DNA of 64,000 nt from Liriodendron chinense (GCA_003013855.2 PVNU02000923.1:62001-126000), one strand, 5' to 3'. Shown: positions 10,969 to 22,261, counted from the stretch's first letter. The notes: generated by a model from the letters alone, not told the origin. Made by a program: numbers and translations.

Positions 10969-11580
10969 CATATACTCCAGATAGGGGCTAGATGATGATA
11001 ATCTGTGTCCTAATTTACCAGCTTCTTCTTGAGAACTTGTAGTAAAACCACGCAATGGATCAAATGTACTATGTGAATTGCGAATTTGTGGTACAAATAT
11101 ATTCGCATTTGGTCCACTAATGTTATGCAGGTAACGCTGTTGCTATTGTAGTAGTTGTTGTGGTTGTGGTTGTTGTCATGTTGTCCATGAAGAGGTTGTT
11201 GTTCCATGAAGAAGTGATCTGCTGATATCTATGGATAAATTTCCAGGTTCCTGAGCTACCCTGAGTGTGTGGTCCACCTAGTTTGCTCATTATTAATTGC
11301 AGACTGGACACCGATGGATGGACTGGAAGAACTGAAAATAGGATTATAATAAAAGCTTCCATGAGGGTATGTATTTCTCACATCTCTAACACCTCTAAGT
11401 CCTAACGTATGCTGTCACAAAGGGCTGGGCCACCAGACGTAGTCCAATAAGAATTCATGATTTTTGAATTAGAATGAGACTAAGGTGGAAAAATACAAGG
11501 CTCTAACTGTAGACACCTCACCTTGGGTTGACAAATTGGTTAAGACTGGACAACTAATATGGATAGATACTCGTATCCTA

Positions 11581-11740
11581 AATCCCACACCAAACCCTAA
11601 CCCAGTCCTAAAACCCTAATCCAAACCCTAAATCAGTCCAAATCCCACACCAAACCCTAACCCAATCCTAAAACTCTAATCCAAACCCAAACTCAGTCCA
11701 AAAACCACACTAAACCCTAACCAAGTCTAAAACCCTACTA
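11581..11740 (+). repeat. 60-bp tandem repeat with CCCTAA motifs
   Basis: Two full and one partial copy with a period of exactly 60 bp, each starting AATCCCACACCAAACCCTAA. Each unit carries two or three CCCTAA words. It lies in the U3 side of the Tat LTR, so it belongs to the retrotransposon and is not a telomere tract. Confidence 0.9.
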
Positions 11741-12312
11741 TAAATTAACCTTAACTCAATCTCGTACCCTAATCCAAAATTCCAACTCCACTCAATTAAC
11801 CAACCAATCTAGTTCATGAGTCGACTCTTTGAGTTAACCCTTTGAGTTAGCTCTCTGAGTCAACTCACCTGGTCGGTCAGTCTGGTCCCCACAACCCAGT
11901 CAACTAACCTAGTAAAGTGCACGCCTAAAACCAAAGCCCGAGCCCAAGTTCGAGCCTCAATGAGACCGTGGGAGGGGTAACAATTCAACAGAAACCGAGG
12001 CAAGAGCCCTCCACATATGAGAGGGGTTCCCTATCAAACCTAGGAGCCAGCTAAGGAGGGGGCGCCAGCCAAGTGGCATCGCGCCCCTCTCGGGGACAGT
12101 CCCATGTGCACCTCAATTTATTCCTCTTTTACCTCCCTAAAACGTGTGAGGAAAATTGTTTCCGACGTTGACCTCTCCCTTAGCCATATTACCATTTTAC
12201 CAAGCCATCCAACCGATGAGATGTTGCAATGTGGTGATCTCAAATTTCAGCCCTTACAACCAATTTTAACCTCAACCCTATCTGGAATTACAAGAATACC
12301 AGGGATGGAGGC

Positions 12313-12320
12313 TATAAATA
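12313..12320 (+). promoter_or_regulatory. Probable LTR TATA box
   Basis: TATAAATA preceded by GGAGGC and followed by a CCCCCTCCCC run, near the middle of the 2-kb LTR. This is the best core-promoter candidate of the Tat element and would place the start of R about 30 bases downstream. Confidence 0.6.
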
Positions 12321-12834
12321 GCCCCCTCCCCCTCTCATTTGAAAAGTCAAATCCTCCACATCTCCCCTCACCCCTTAGCCTTAGCCTTAGCCTTAGCCAC
12401 CCCTCTACCAAGGACAAGGAGAGGGAGAGTGAGTAAGAGAGGGTCCAGCCCTGGTCTAGCCTAGCCTAGCCCGAGTCCGAACCTTTTGAGCCATCCAAGT
12501 CTAAGCCCAAGCCACTCAACCTAATCCTTGCGACACCCCCGTCCATCCATATAATTTTTAAGCAGCTTTGTCCAACCTTACATCAATATTAGTGCAACAT
12601 CCATTCTCTTCCCAACCCCTTGCTCATCTCATCCATCCTTATTGCATTAATACCAATTTGGGGAAGTATGCTCTATAGCTTGCTGATTTAATCGGAACCT
12701 ACCCATCAGAAATCTCAGTTGGTACGTATAGCATTCATACATAACATCTCACCTAGTTAGCTTGAGTATATTATGAGGCTTGCCGAGTTACTCAGATCCT
12801 TTTCATAAAAAACTTAAGTTGACTGGTCGATCCG

Positions 12835-13190
12835 CTAGTCCAATATGTGAGTCAGGGACCGATTCGTCTTGTCCCAATACACTACGGGGTGACGATGGTG
12901 CATTAAAATACATCATCTCCCACACATTTCCTCATGCTAAGAATTGCTAGTCTAGTACATGAGTCAGGGACCGATTCGTCTTGTCCTAAACACTACAAGG
13001 CGGCGATGATGCATTAAATCACACCGTCATCCTACATAATGCATAACATCATACTATAAGAACTGTTAGTTCGATATAGGAGTCAGGGACCCATTCATCT
13101 TTTCCCAAGACACTGCAGGGTGTCGATAATGCATTAAAACACACTATCACACACACCACATATCATTATAGTGCAAGAACCATAATTAAT
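12835..13190 (+). repeat. Three ~117-bp tandem repeats in the LTR
   Basis: Units begin at 12835, 12947 and 13066. Each has TAGT near its start, then GAGTCAGGGACC, ATTCGTCTTGTCC or a variant, CACTAC or CACTGC, and GATGGTGCATTAAA or a variant. The third unit is the most diverged. This is internal LTR amplification. Confidence 0.85.
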
Positions 13191-13519
13191 CCTCGGGACT
13201 GTTTAATCCTGTGAAGTAGAGACCACATATTTGTATACGTATAGTGGGTGCCTAACACCTTCCCTCTCTGTAATCGCGGTCCTTACATTGAATCTCTTAA
13301 CGTAGATCAAGGAGTCATTCTTAGGAGTAAGAATCTTCGGATTCCCGCTCTTAAGCATTTTTACATGGTCTGACCGATTGTAGATTTGAGGTAATTGGCT
13401 AGTGGCGACTTCGGTCTTATATAAACTCATTCAAACATACAACAAGTGTAAAAACCCTTGAAAGAGGCAAACCATGGAAGCCATGATTCGACCCCAACGC
13501 GAATCCAGTGTCCACAGAA

Positions 13520-13538
13520 TGACAACTTTGCTGGGGCT
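13520..13538 (+). promoter_or_regulatory. Tat-type primer binding region
   Basis: TGACAACTTTGCTGGGGCT begins three bases after the LTR end. Tat-lineage gypsy elements carry a very similar GACTCTGCTGGGGA-like sequence here. It gives the element's plus orientation. The leader up to the gag remnant (13539-14449) holds no open frame and shows only degenerate retroelement sequence. Confidence 0.6.
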
Positions 13539-14449
13539 GCACTAGTCGTCCTAATTAGACTCGACTCGAAAAACAAGATTTCACTAGCTTTGAGGATTAA
13601 CAGTTCTTACGCATTTTAGCATAAGCATTTAGAATTCATCTCGTCCTTAGAACCAAAAAGCCAAAAACAAAATCCCAACCATTGTGCCTCTATGAGCCCG
13701 TCATTCGCAAATCGAACCTCCCTTTCGTAGCATTATCCGTACTAGATCCCAGATATATATCCATGGTTAACCATGTAGAAGAGGTCCACCATCTCCCAAC
13801 CTAGCTACGATATGCAAGATGCTCGGCCTCTGCAGAGTCAGTCAGCAGAAGTCATGCCGATTACCTGCATCTGAGAACTGGCACAAGGAATTAAAGTAAT
13901 GCATGAGATGTTTCTTTAGTTCATGTAAGCTCAACCGCCATAGCTAACAAGCTGGATGACCCTATTCAACAATGGCCATAACAACCAGCCCTTCTACAAG
14001 CATCCAGCTTAGTTCAAGCGCAGTCGTTAGAGCCCGTGCAAGATTCTCTACCGCAGTCCACACAACCCTTAACATGGGACCTTTCTTTCAGTACCATCCC
14101 ACAACCGGGAGTCAATTTTGAAATGATCCCGTAGCTGGAACCTCCAGTCAATTTCTAGCCAACCCCACCGTTAGGGTTTCAAATCAAGTTCAAACCGATC
14201 TTTTAACCAGAACTCTCGGTTAATTTCAACATCCTATCCCCAACAGAAATTCTAGCTAATATCAACATCCTCTAACCAATGTGTCTTCACAGTCTCATTT
14301 TTCAGTTCCAGTCCAACAAACTCCCTATAGCAAGAGCAATCACCTGGTCCAACTTCCTCCATGCAGGAGTCATAGGGGCATCAATGTGATTAATTATTAT
14401 GAGAGGGGGGCAGTTCAGGCTTAGCAAGGGGCAAAATATATCCCATTCG

Positions 14450-14850
14450 ATCCCTCTAAAATTGAATAAATTCGAGAGGAATTGGAAGAGATGAAGAGGA
14501 AGTTGCAAAAGCAGCGTGGGGTGGATCTCCCATCCACTAAGTTCACGGATCTCTATCACTTTCCCGATGCGATGGTACCTCCAGGCTTTAAGGTGCCAAA
14601 ATTCAAAAGATATGATGGGATAAGGTGTCCAGTAGACCACCTAAGAGCGTTCTGTGGCGAGCTCGATGTAGTGGTAGGCAATGATGGGGCGTTGATCCGT
14701 CTGTTTTAGAAGTCATGAAAGGCAACGTGTTAGATTGTTACACGTCATTGAACTAACATTGAATCAAAACTTGGGAATAACTTTCTCAAGCATTATTCAT
14801 CGGTAATTTCGTATACAATCTTAATGCAGCACCTAGAAGGGAGGATCTTG
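14450..14850 (+). pseudogene. Tat-type gypsy gag remnant
   Basis: An open stretch at 14482-14709 reads MEEMKRKLQKQRGVDLPSTK, then PPGFKVPKFKRYDGIRCPVD and HLRAFCGEL, the pattern of plant Tat gag (VPKFxKYDGxxxPxxHL). A stop at 14707 is followed in other frames by decayed gag. Only this fragment of the protein is recognisable; no zinc knuckle was found. Bases 14851-15339 after it are decayed retroelement sequence without a clear domain. Confidence 0.75.
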
Positions 14851-15339
14851 TTGCCTTAAGGCAGGAGAATGACGAATCTTATCAACTTACATTGGATGAT
14901 GGCGGGCCGTGGCCACCAGAATGAAGATACCAATTGACAACGAGCAATAAACCTCCATGATGTCAACTCGGCAAACCTGAGTATCGTTGGATACCTTGTC
15001 TCATATCCATATACCAACTTTAGCCAACCCATCCGCATTGGGAAATAATTTGAAGCCGAAATAAGGGCTGGGACGATCTCCCTCTAGTAGCCTTATCAAA
15101 CCTCCTTGGTACAACCGATAGTGAAAGGAAGGCATACTGGATACAAGAACAATAACGGAAGTGTTTCCGTCCTCTATCTAACGGAAGAAGACAATCTTAT
15201 CGTCTCTACTCGAGGCATACCATTTGCCCCTAAATAAGGACAACTACCACATCAGCAGGTCTCAGTATATCAGGTATCCATACAATCCATGAAGAATCTC
15301 CTCTCCATTCGGTTTAGATTATCCATACCATTGACTCGC

Positions 15340-15735
15340 ATTAGAGTTTGAGCCCCTCATCTTGCAAGGGGCACCCCTACTATTCCAATTCCGGAGCCTC
15401 TTATCTTACACGGGGCACCCCCAACCAGTCCAATCTTAGAGCCCCTTATCCTGCAAGGAGTACCTCCAGTTGGTTTAATATCTGTGCCCCTAAATATACA
15501 AGGGGCATCTGGTTGGTTCATTCTTCGAGCCATTGCCAATCAGGGCACAACTTGCCCACTCCATCGATCAACCACGGGCACAACCTGCCTCTCTTAGCAA
15601 CAGCCATCCAAGGGCACAACCTACCCACTCCGGTCAACTAGTGGCATAACCTTCCCACAATATCCAACTAGGGGCACAACTTATCCATCTCTCCAGTAAA
15701 CAACCAGGGGCACAACTTGCCCGCAACACTTGCCT
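15340..15735 (+). repeat. Degenerate tandem motifs in the Tat internal region
   Basis: Two arrays lie side by side. The first (to about 15530) repeats a ~65-bp phrase with GAGCCCCTTATCCTGCAAGG and GGGGCACCCC. The second (15540-15735) repeats GGGCACAACTTGCCCACTCC-like units every 30-45 bp. They sit between gag and protease remnants. Short open frames here are repeat artefacts. Confidence 0.7.
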
Positions 15736-15814
15736 AGGACAGATTCCCGCCTCCAGTTCTGGAAGACATGTCGAGGGAGAGATTGATTTCAAGATCCAAA
15801 TCAGTCCAAAAGCA

Positions 15815-16212
15815 TCAGTTATCACTTTTCAGGTCTTGAACATCTCAGCTCAATTTCTTTCCTTCTAATCGGTCATGGCTCCACACAATCAGTACAATCC
15901 CTTCAACCCTTCACCAAAAGGTCAAATACTCCTTCAAAGATAAGGTCCTCACCATTCCAGCCAATCCTGAATAAATCATTGTGGTAGAAGCATCCAACCT
16001 TCAAGAGCCCTCTATTCCATCCATAGACTACAATGCTCTAACGACGACATTCCATATCATGGTGTCAAGTTTAATGTTACAAACTACTTTCCTCTAAACT
16101 ATCCCATCAGATCTAATTACGTCTTCCTTCATATTGAGCACCAAATCTTCTTATCAGCTTGAATACCAAGACTTAGACCGGGATTGGCGTTTGAAAAGAT
16201 GTGGATAGGAGA
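15815..16212 (+). pseudogene. Tat protease/pre-RT remnant, left of the solo LTR
   Basis: Decayed coding of the protease C-terminal region: FQVLNIS and, in other frames, pieces matching the LHQKVKY-type motif that follows the protease in Tat polyproteins (LHQKVKYSFKDKVLTIPA is readable in copy 2). It is interrupted at 16212 by an inserted LTR and continues at 19172. Confidence 0.6.
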
Positions 16213-19171
16213 TGTAACGCCCCGAAATTTCGGCTCTCGTGGACACACAATGGGCCGAGTTTTCGGGTGTTATCTGGAATGTGTTAAGGATATATTTCTA
16301 CACATTCATCTTTTTTTCCCACATTCATGGCATTCATAGCAAAATGACGGAATTCAAGGTTCTTATTTTATATTTTTCTATTCTAGGTTATCAACATAAT
16401 ATCTTTAAATCATACAAATTAATAATATTCTACTTTCTAGTCTCCATGGGAGGCTTATTATAAGTTACATGAAAAAATCTACTCTACAAAGACAATAAAC
16501 ATAATCCATCTTCAAGCCACTTCGGCTTCATCATCCATCATTAGCCACCATGAAACTTCATACACTTTAATCTGTACTTCGAGTTCGTCTAATGGATAAT
16601 CACCTGCAACAATCTGGTGGTGTTTAATAACACCGTCCCAGGAAGGAGTGAGTTGCTAGCAATCAACTCAGTGAGGGTTACCCCCTAAGATTAGCACAAT
16701 AATATCCAACATAATCATACCCAACCAAAACATATATGAGAAAATCTTATTTAATGCAATGCATGATATGCATGCTCTGGCTAAGGCACCCTGACCAGAT
16801 GAGACGGGACTTATTCAAACTCTTCTCACGAGCCACTAGTCACCAGAGTCCCACGATGAAGCGGGTAATTCCACAACTTCATGTCAAAAAAACCTAGCCA
16901 ATGGAGGTGATGGCCACCCATCTCTCACCAGAAGCTAGTGTGTGTAGTGCCAGCAGGGCTGACCCACCAAGTCAGGTCTAGTGAATACATGATTAGTTCC
17001 ACATTTAGTTAAGTAGTTTAACATCCAGTAAAATTTAATAATGTTAACGACTAATGATCATCCTTACCCCAATCAATTCAAGGAAGCTCAGGTCACTATG
17101 GGGGGCTCGTCACCCAGCATAGGCCGACAGCTCAGGCTCAGTGTCCCATACTCCAACCCTGGCTCTGAAGGTTCACATATTCATCAATCTTATTCCTCAA
17201 AAGGGTCCATCACAGGTAACATATCAAACAAGGATCCCTTGGTATGTATCCAACAATACACACGGTAGTGCCCAATTTAACATCATGGCAATAAAATCAA
17301 CATCACATACATGGTAATGCTAACACTTAATTCTTAACAATATGGCCCATACGGGTTTCATCTCTTTACATCAACGGTTACATCAGTGTGAGGTGAAGGG
17401 GCGTTCATTAACGTAACATCCACACACGGAATCCCATATCATACAACACATTATTCACCATGTTTATCATAAGCATGTAGGAATCATAAACTAAGCATAT
17501 ATTTCACATAATTCTCACATAAGCAATGTATACCATCATTTGACATAAAACATGGTCCATAACATCCAAGAATTCAATGTAAATACATCCAGAACATCGT
17601 AAGAATTCATGATTTCATAGAGAGGTTTCAACAAACATGTTCTAAGCAATCACACAACAAAACCCAAATTCTAACCGTGGAACTGACAAACAAAGCGATA
17701 TTATTGTAGCTAGGCTTAGAAGAAACCCTCACCGCATGAAGCTAGTTGAGTTGAGAAATTGCTAGGGCTATGTGATTTTCCTTAGGTCCACATCCTATGA
17801 TGTTTAAAGAAACACATGAAATTAGAGTGTAACTTGATAAGTTATCACCACTATGATCATCTAGATTTAGAATCCTACCTAGTGTTAGGGTTTAAGCTTA
17901 ATCTAGGAAATAAAATCAGGGTTGGATGGTCTTACCTCCACAAGAGCGGCGAACTCATAAGAACACAGTTGAGTTGACTCAGCTTGATTCGTTTTCTTCC
18001 TCTTTCTCTCCCTTTCTTCTTTCTGTCTCTTTCTTCTTCTTCTTTCTTTCTTTCTCTTGGTCTGTTATAAAGCTCTAACGGTAGAAACATAGGGGTGAGA
18101 GATCCCTCCCGCACGGCACTCTCTCTCCCTCTCTCTCTCTCTCTACTCACAGCCTCTCTATCTCTCTCTCTAGGCGATCTCTGAAGGAAGGGAAAGCGGA
18201 TGGACGGGTTTATAGATGGTTAGGTCGGTGGGGAAAGGAGTGTCGGATACGGGAGTTTTAGTTTGAGAGGGAGACAATGCAGATCTTCTTCTAGAAGGCT
18301 ACGTCTCATGAGGACCATCCAAAGGGGAGGTAACTTCCACACGAGGACCTGAAATCGATCCCGGGCATCCATGCATCAGGATGGGCTCGATCTTAATCTG
18401 TCTTAACCTGAATGGCAGTTTGGAGCGGGCCACAATGTTGACGGCTAACTACAAGACTTGGACCGACAGGTATTAGGTGTGATTGAGTCAAGATGGACGT
18501 CTCAGATGGTTAACATGAGGCCCACCTAGGGGATGGTGTGGACCGCCAAAGACGGCAGCGGTAACGCTGTAACAGCGAGCAAGGAAGAAGACCGGTAATG
18601 AGAAAGGAAACTTTCTTTCTTAGATAACGTGCATCGCAGGTACACGCACCGACCTTTACAACCCTCATGAGTGGGGAACACTATGGTGGATCTGGACCAT
18701 TTGCTCCGTCCAATAGGTGGGCAACACAAAAATAACTGCTGACGAGAAAAAATGAGGCAGATCCGAGTTAAGGTGGGCCACTTATGGTCTGATTTCTGAT
18801 TAGGGCATTTGTAAGATGATCAGAGGACTGAAACTCGACGTGTATGGCTAAAATATGTCTAAAAGATTATATTTGGAGTTTTGCATAAAAATGATCGTCA
18901 GAAACTATCATACTTAAAAGCGCTGGTTTAACATAAGTTTAAGTAGTGGCATTTTCTTAATTATCTAAAAATAGTGAAATTTTCAAAATTAGATCTTTCT
19001 ACGAAGTTCATTGGGTTATTCTAAGAAGTTTTTGTAAAGGGTCCCCTATAAAATCTTCTACAGATGGTCCATTGTTTTCAAAATAAAGTAAATACTCCAT
19101 AATTAGTTAAAATAAAATAAAAATAAATTTTGAGAAATTTTCAAATAAATTCAAAAATCCGGAGCGTTACA
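16213..19171. mobile_element. Solo LTR (2959 bp) inserted in the Tat element
   Basis: Starts TGTAACGCC and ends GCGTTACA, so the termini are inverted repeats. Both sides carry the 5-bp target duplication GGAGA (16208-16212 and 19172-19176). No internal region, primer site or second LTR is present, so this is the product of LTR-LTR recombination of a large gypsy-type element. A CT-rich tract lies at 17990-18175. Open frames inside are short and not recognisable as proteins. Confidence 0.9.
17990..18175. repeat. CT-rich microsatellite tract in the solo LTR
   Basis: Runs of TTTCTTTC and CTCTCTCT separated by a GTTATAAAGCTC stretch. Copy 2 is longer by about 50 bp through extra CT units and a short inserted phrase. 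Minus-strand Glu/Arg-rich frames here are compositional. Confidence 0.85.
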
Positions 19172-19632
19172 GGAGAAGACTGGGATATAGTGAGAAACCA
19201 AAGCACATGGGCATTAGAAGAAGACAGGATCGTCAAGAGGAGGGCAACCCTGCAATCTGCACACCGATCCGACTCATCGATGCAGAGATTATCTATCCTG
19301 ATGATAGGCATGATTTCATTAAATGAGCGAAATGACCCTGATGAGCGAAAGAGGACTCAAGCGAGGGGCAAAAATTGCCTCTGATTGACTGGACCATAGT
19401 TATGGTCCCACCTGAGCTAGATGGACCAGAAGAGTTGCAATACATCGGAGATGAGCCGAGGGAAGCCGCATCCGACACCAATAGTTGGGCCTCGCAGAAT
19501 TTTCCAAGAATGGCTCAAGCTAATTGTAAAATTTACTATGCGAAAGTGTCTGTAGTTTTAAAGGGTCAGAGTTCTTGGAGATTTGCAGCAATCTCTACAT
19601 CCCTTCTTACAAGACAGAATCAACAAATCTAA
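19172..19632 (+). pseudogene. Tat polyprotein remnant, right of the solo LTR
   Basis: Continuation of the reading sequence broken by the solo LTR: LIDWTIVMVPPELDGPEELQ, then GDEPREAASDTNSWA and ISTSLLTRQNQQI. I recognise it only by position, between protease and the expected reverse transcriptase. No RT motif follows, so the element is truncated near 19632. Confidence 0.5.
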
Positions 19633-21701
19633 CTCAAAGACAAAAATCACGAAAATATATAATGGCATTGTGAACTGCATCGAAAGTTATTTCAAAAGAG
19701 ATTAATTTCTTCATGAGGACTAGAAAGCTGAAAGGATGGGGGATTAAGGAGGCTTGATAGTTAGAAAGCATATATAAGCAAAACAACGCCTGCATGATAG
19801 CGGTTAGGTTCTCGATGTTGTTTCGAAAGTCAAGATTTTGAAGCACATTTAATCCATAGTTAATATCAATGATCTACATTGAATATCAACAATCCACAGT
19901 GAATATCGAAGATCCACGGTGCACATCAGTGATGCACATTGCTTGGCTTTTAATAATAAACCCACTATAAAAATGAGATCCACCTTACATAGAGTAGTAC
20001 CACCACAATCTCCTCCCTTTCAGTAATATCCTAAAAAGAATTTGCGCCTCAGTAGGTACATGAGTTCCCATCCATGTGTAAAATTTAGGGCAAACTTTTT
20101 TCATTTCTTTTATTTTTCATCAAATTAGAGGAAATACTCATACATGCACATGCTTACCCACACATACCCGCTATGTTAGAGATCAGACCCTCATATACCC
20201 ACTATTCTCATCAATCCCACCATTAAAAGAACTAATTAACCATCACTTGATTAAGCCATCCAACCATCTGAACTCAATTTAGACCATCGCGTCACTAGGA
20301 AATTTACAAAAATATAGTCTAAGCCCTTGACACCATATCATCCTTAACTTGGAACATCTCATCCTTACCCCTACCCAATAAAATTCCAATCCGACAGCTC
20401 GATCCACCATGCAACTAAACCTAGACACTTCGACGAACCTTAGGGGACATTCCATCTATGATTTTGAAACGATTTGGCCGTTGATTTCAAATCTAACCAA
20501 TTTAAACCATCCAAATTTCTAATATATAGTTGATTTGAAAATATGTTCGTTGATCAAACCATGACTCATGACCCGTGATCATAGTTCAATATCAAATCCC
20601 AACCATTCACACATGTGGCTATGATCGAGTCAACTTGAACAATTGGGTTTATAGGTCAACTTAAAAAATTTGGTTTAGCAGTGTCTCGAGTCGAGAAAAC
20701 ACAACACTAATCAAACCTAACCCGGATCTTCTCCTCCAATTCCGATCTTATCGAAATCTCACCATTCAATCAGTACTGTCCCAAAAGCTAGTCAAGGATC
20801 TGGACCATCCATGAATCAGCCCAGCCAAGCTTCAACGGCCGTATAAATTCCCTTTATCATCTGACTTGCAGCCCACCTAAGTTCCAGATCTCCTTTATTT
20901 TGAGCCCTCACCATAACATGAGCTGGAGAACCGGATGAACGGATTAGATTTTTCTCAAACAAAACAGTGGACCCCATCTTCTCCTGCTCGTGTCCGCACA
21001 TTCAAACCCAAACCCGAAACAGTTTCAACCGTGCGCGAGAACTCGTTTTCAGACGGAAAGTTTCTGTTTCCTGCCGCATTACGCCAGTTTCCTGTGCTGG
21101 GAAGCTAGGTGGGGCTCACGTCCATGTGTTTTGAGAGATGGCATGCGACCAAAACCGAGGTGGATCCAGAACTCAAGTTGTCCATGAGAAGAAAACTGGG
21201 GAAAGAGTTTCCTACCACCTTGACGTTTTTATGACATCCAAGCCGTTTATAAGATCATTCCCACTGGATGAAGTGAAATCATAAAAAAAATTATCCTGAT
21301 ACGAAACTTTTGTGGCCACATGAATGTTTCAATGGTGGTCAGTAAATCCCCACGGTTTACTATCTTGTGGCACTCTCAAATTTTGAATCTGCCTCAATTT
21401 TGACTTATCATGCTAAAATGAACTCCAAAGACGAATGAATGGGGTGGATTTCTCACAAACATCATGGTGGCCCCACTTAACATCCCAGCGCTCGAACTTC
21501 ACGCCGGAAACCCGCGTCCCGCATACGGGAATCGGGATCTTTTATGATCCATGTGAAGTAGTTTCGACGAACCACAGGCCTCCATTAAAGAGATCTTGGC
21601 CGTCCAACCCGAGAGATTTTCGACAACTGTACATCCACATGGATGATATTTCAATCTCTGCCGAGGGGAGCGAATTAGTTAGGTGTTGCCCGGGAAACAG
21701 T
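19633..21701. other. Non-genic stretch
   Basis: No gene seen. At 19845-19942 a ~20-bp phrase (AATATCAACAATCCACAGTG and variants) repeats four or five times. The rest is AT-rich with scattered phrases shared with the TIR repeats, such as GGACCATCCATGAATC. The short open frames have no recognisable domain. Confidence 0.6.
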
Positions 21702-22166
21702 TTAGTGGGTGTTACCCTACCGTATGGCCCACATGGATGATATTTTGTATATCCACACCGTCCATCTGTTTCTGTTTCCCATTTGAGGATGGCGTTCCAA
21801 AAATTATGTAGATTCAAGTCTCAAGTGGACCATACCACTGGAAACAGTGGTGATTGAGTGCCCCACCATTAAAATTTTCAAAGAGCCCATCGTAAGGTTT
21901 TGGTAATTTTAATTTGCAATTCAAGCTTTTGATAATGTAAAGAAGATCTAGAAAGGGGAAAATATAAAGATCAGCTTGATCCAACTCTTTTGTGGCCCAT
22001 AAAAAGTTTTTAATGGCCTTTAATCACTGTATCTAGTGGTATGGTCCACCTGAGATTTGTATCTTCTTTGGGTTTGGTATCACGTCTATTGAAAAACAGA
22101 TGGACGGCGTGGATATGTAAAAATACATCCATATGGGCCCCAACCGGTTAGGGTAACACCCACGAA
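21702..22166. mobile_element. TIR element (465 bp) upstream of the putative F-box leader
   Basis: Left end TTAGTGGGTGTTACCC, right end reading as its near complement (GGGTAACACCCACGAA). Inside each end come TATGGCCCACATGG and CATATGGGCCCC. A second member lies at 25959-26428. No transposase. It ends about 90 bp before the candidate TATA box. Copy 2 has lost 73 bp of its interior (equivalent to 21826-21898). Confidence 0.75.
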
Positions 22167-22254
22167 GGTTTTAAAGACGAACCAGCGTAGAGATTGGGCT
22201 GTTTACGCGATCCAACTCTCCTTATACAAACGGGATTTCTAGGTCTGAAAACCT

Positions 22255-22261
22255 TATAAAT
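22255..22261 (+). promoter_or_regulatory. Candidate TATA box of the leader exon
   Basis: TATAAAT in the context AAAACCTTATAAATCTG, about 30 bases before the start of a purine-rich leader-like stretch. It is the only good TATA box in the 400 bp upstream of that stretch, although CTTATACAAAC lies 30 bases earlier. It is absent from copy 2 through a 24-bp deletion. Use by the F-box gene is inference. Confidence 0.4.

Larger units (their letters stand above)
7338..11411 (-). pseudogene. Multi-exon host gene remnant, broken by transposons (unidentified)
   Basis: Exon-like blocks on the minus strand with matching phases and mostly good splice signals: 11411-10090 (contains the hAT-like insertion), 8889-8777, 8590-8519, 8217 to about 8101, 7928-7847, 7729-7656 and 7453-7338. 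The first block reads HTLGLRGVRDVRNTYPHGSF, runs into a Gln/Asn-rich part, then HNISGPNANIFVPQ and, beyond the insertion, ALYGTPVVGTIGGIAAQ. Later blocks read DSVVQCDLVKLDIC, FQNEFCTFSRTF, PPNSQPPRNPQNAP, LHGPTDGSSTTWSL and TFAKGMLITCRQAPC. Stops in the first block are shared by both copies; a 1-base loss near 10127 and others near 11210 and 11262 are private to copy 1. The last block ends at the copia LTR, so the 3' end is missing. The donor of the 8217 block is unclear. Family not recognised. Confidence 0.5.
11508..13516 (+). mobile_element. Tat-type Ty3/gypsy element, 5' LTR
   Basis: Starts TGTAGACACC and ends AGTGTCCACA, an 8-of-10 terminal inverted repeat, and is followed by a Tat-style primer region. 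Length 2009 bp. Internal features are a 60-bp CCCTAA-rich repeat (11581-11740), a TATA box (12313), CTTAGC repeats (12373-12398) and a triple 117-bp repeat (12835-13190). The 3' LTR is not present in the unit, and the 5 bases outside (CTAAC) therefore have no partner to test. Confidence 0.7.

Noticed and set aside
11575..11760. Interstitial telomere
   Set aside because: CCCTAA words are embedded in a 60-bp unit inside an LTR, not a run of CCCTAAA.
17932..18150. Arg/Glu-rich minus-strand frame
   Set aside because: Complement of the CT-rich microsatellite in the solo LTR.
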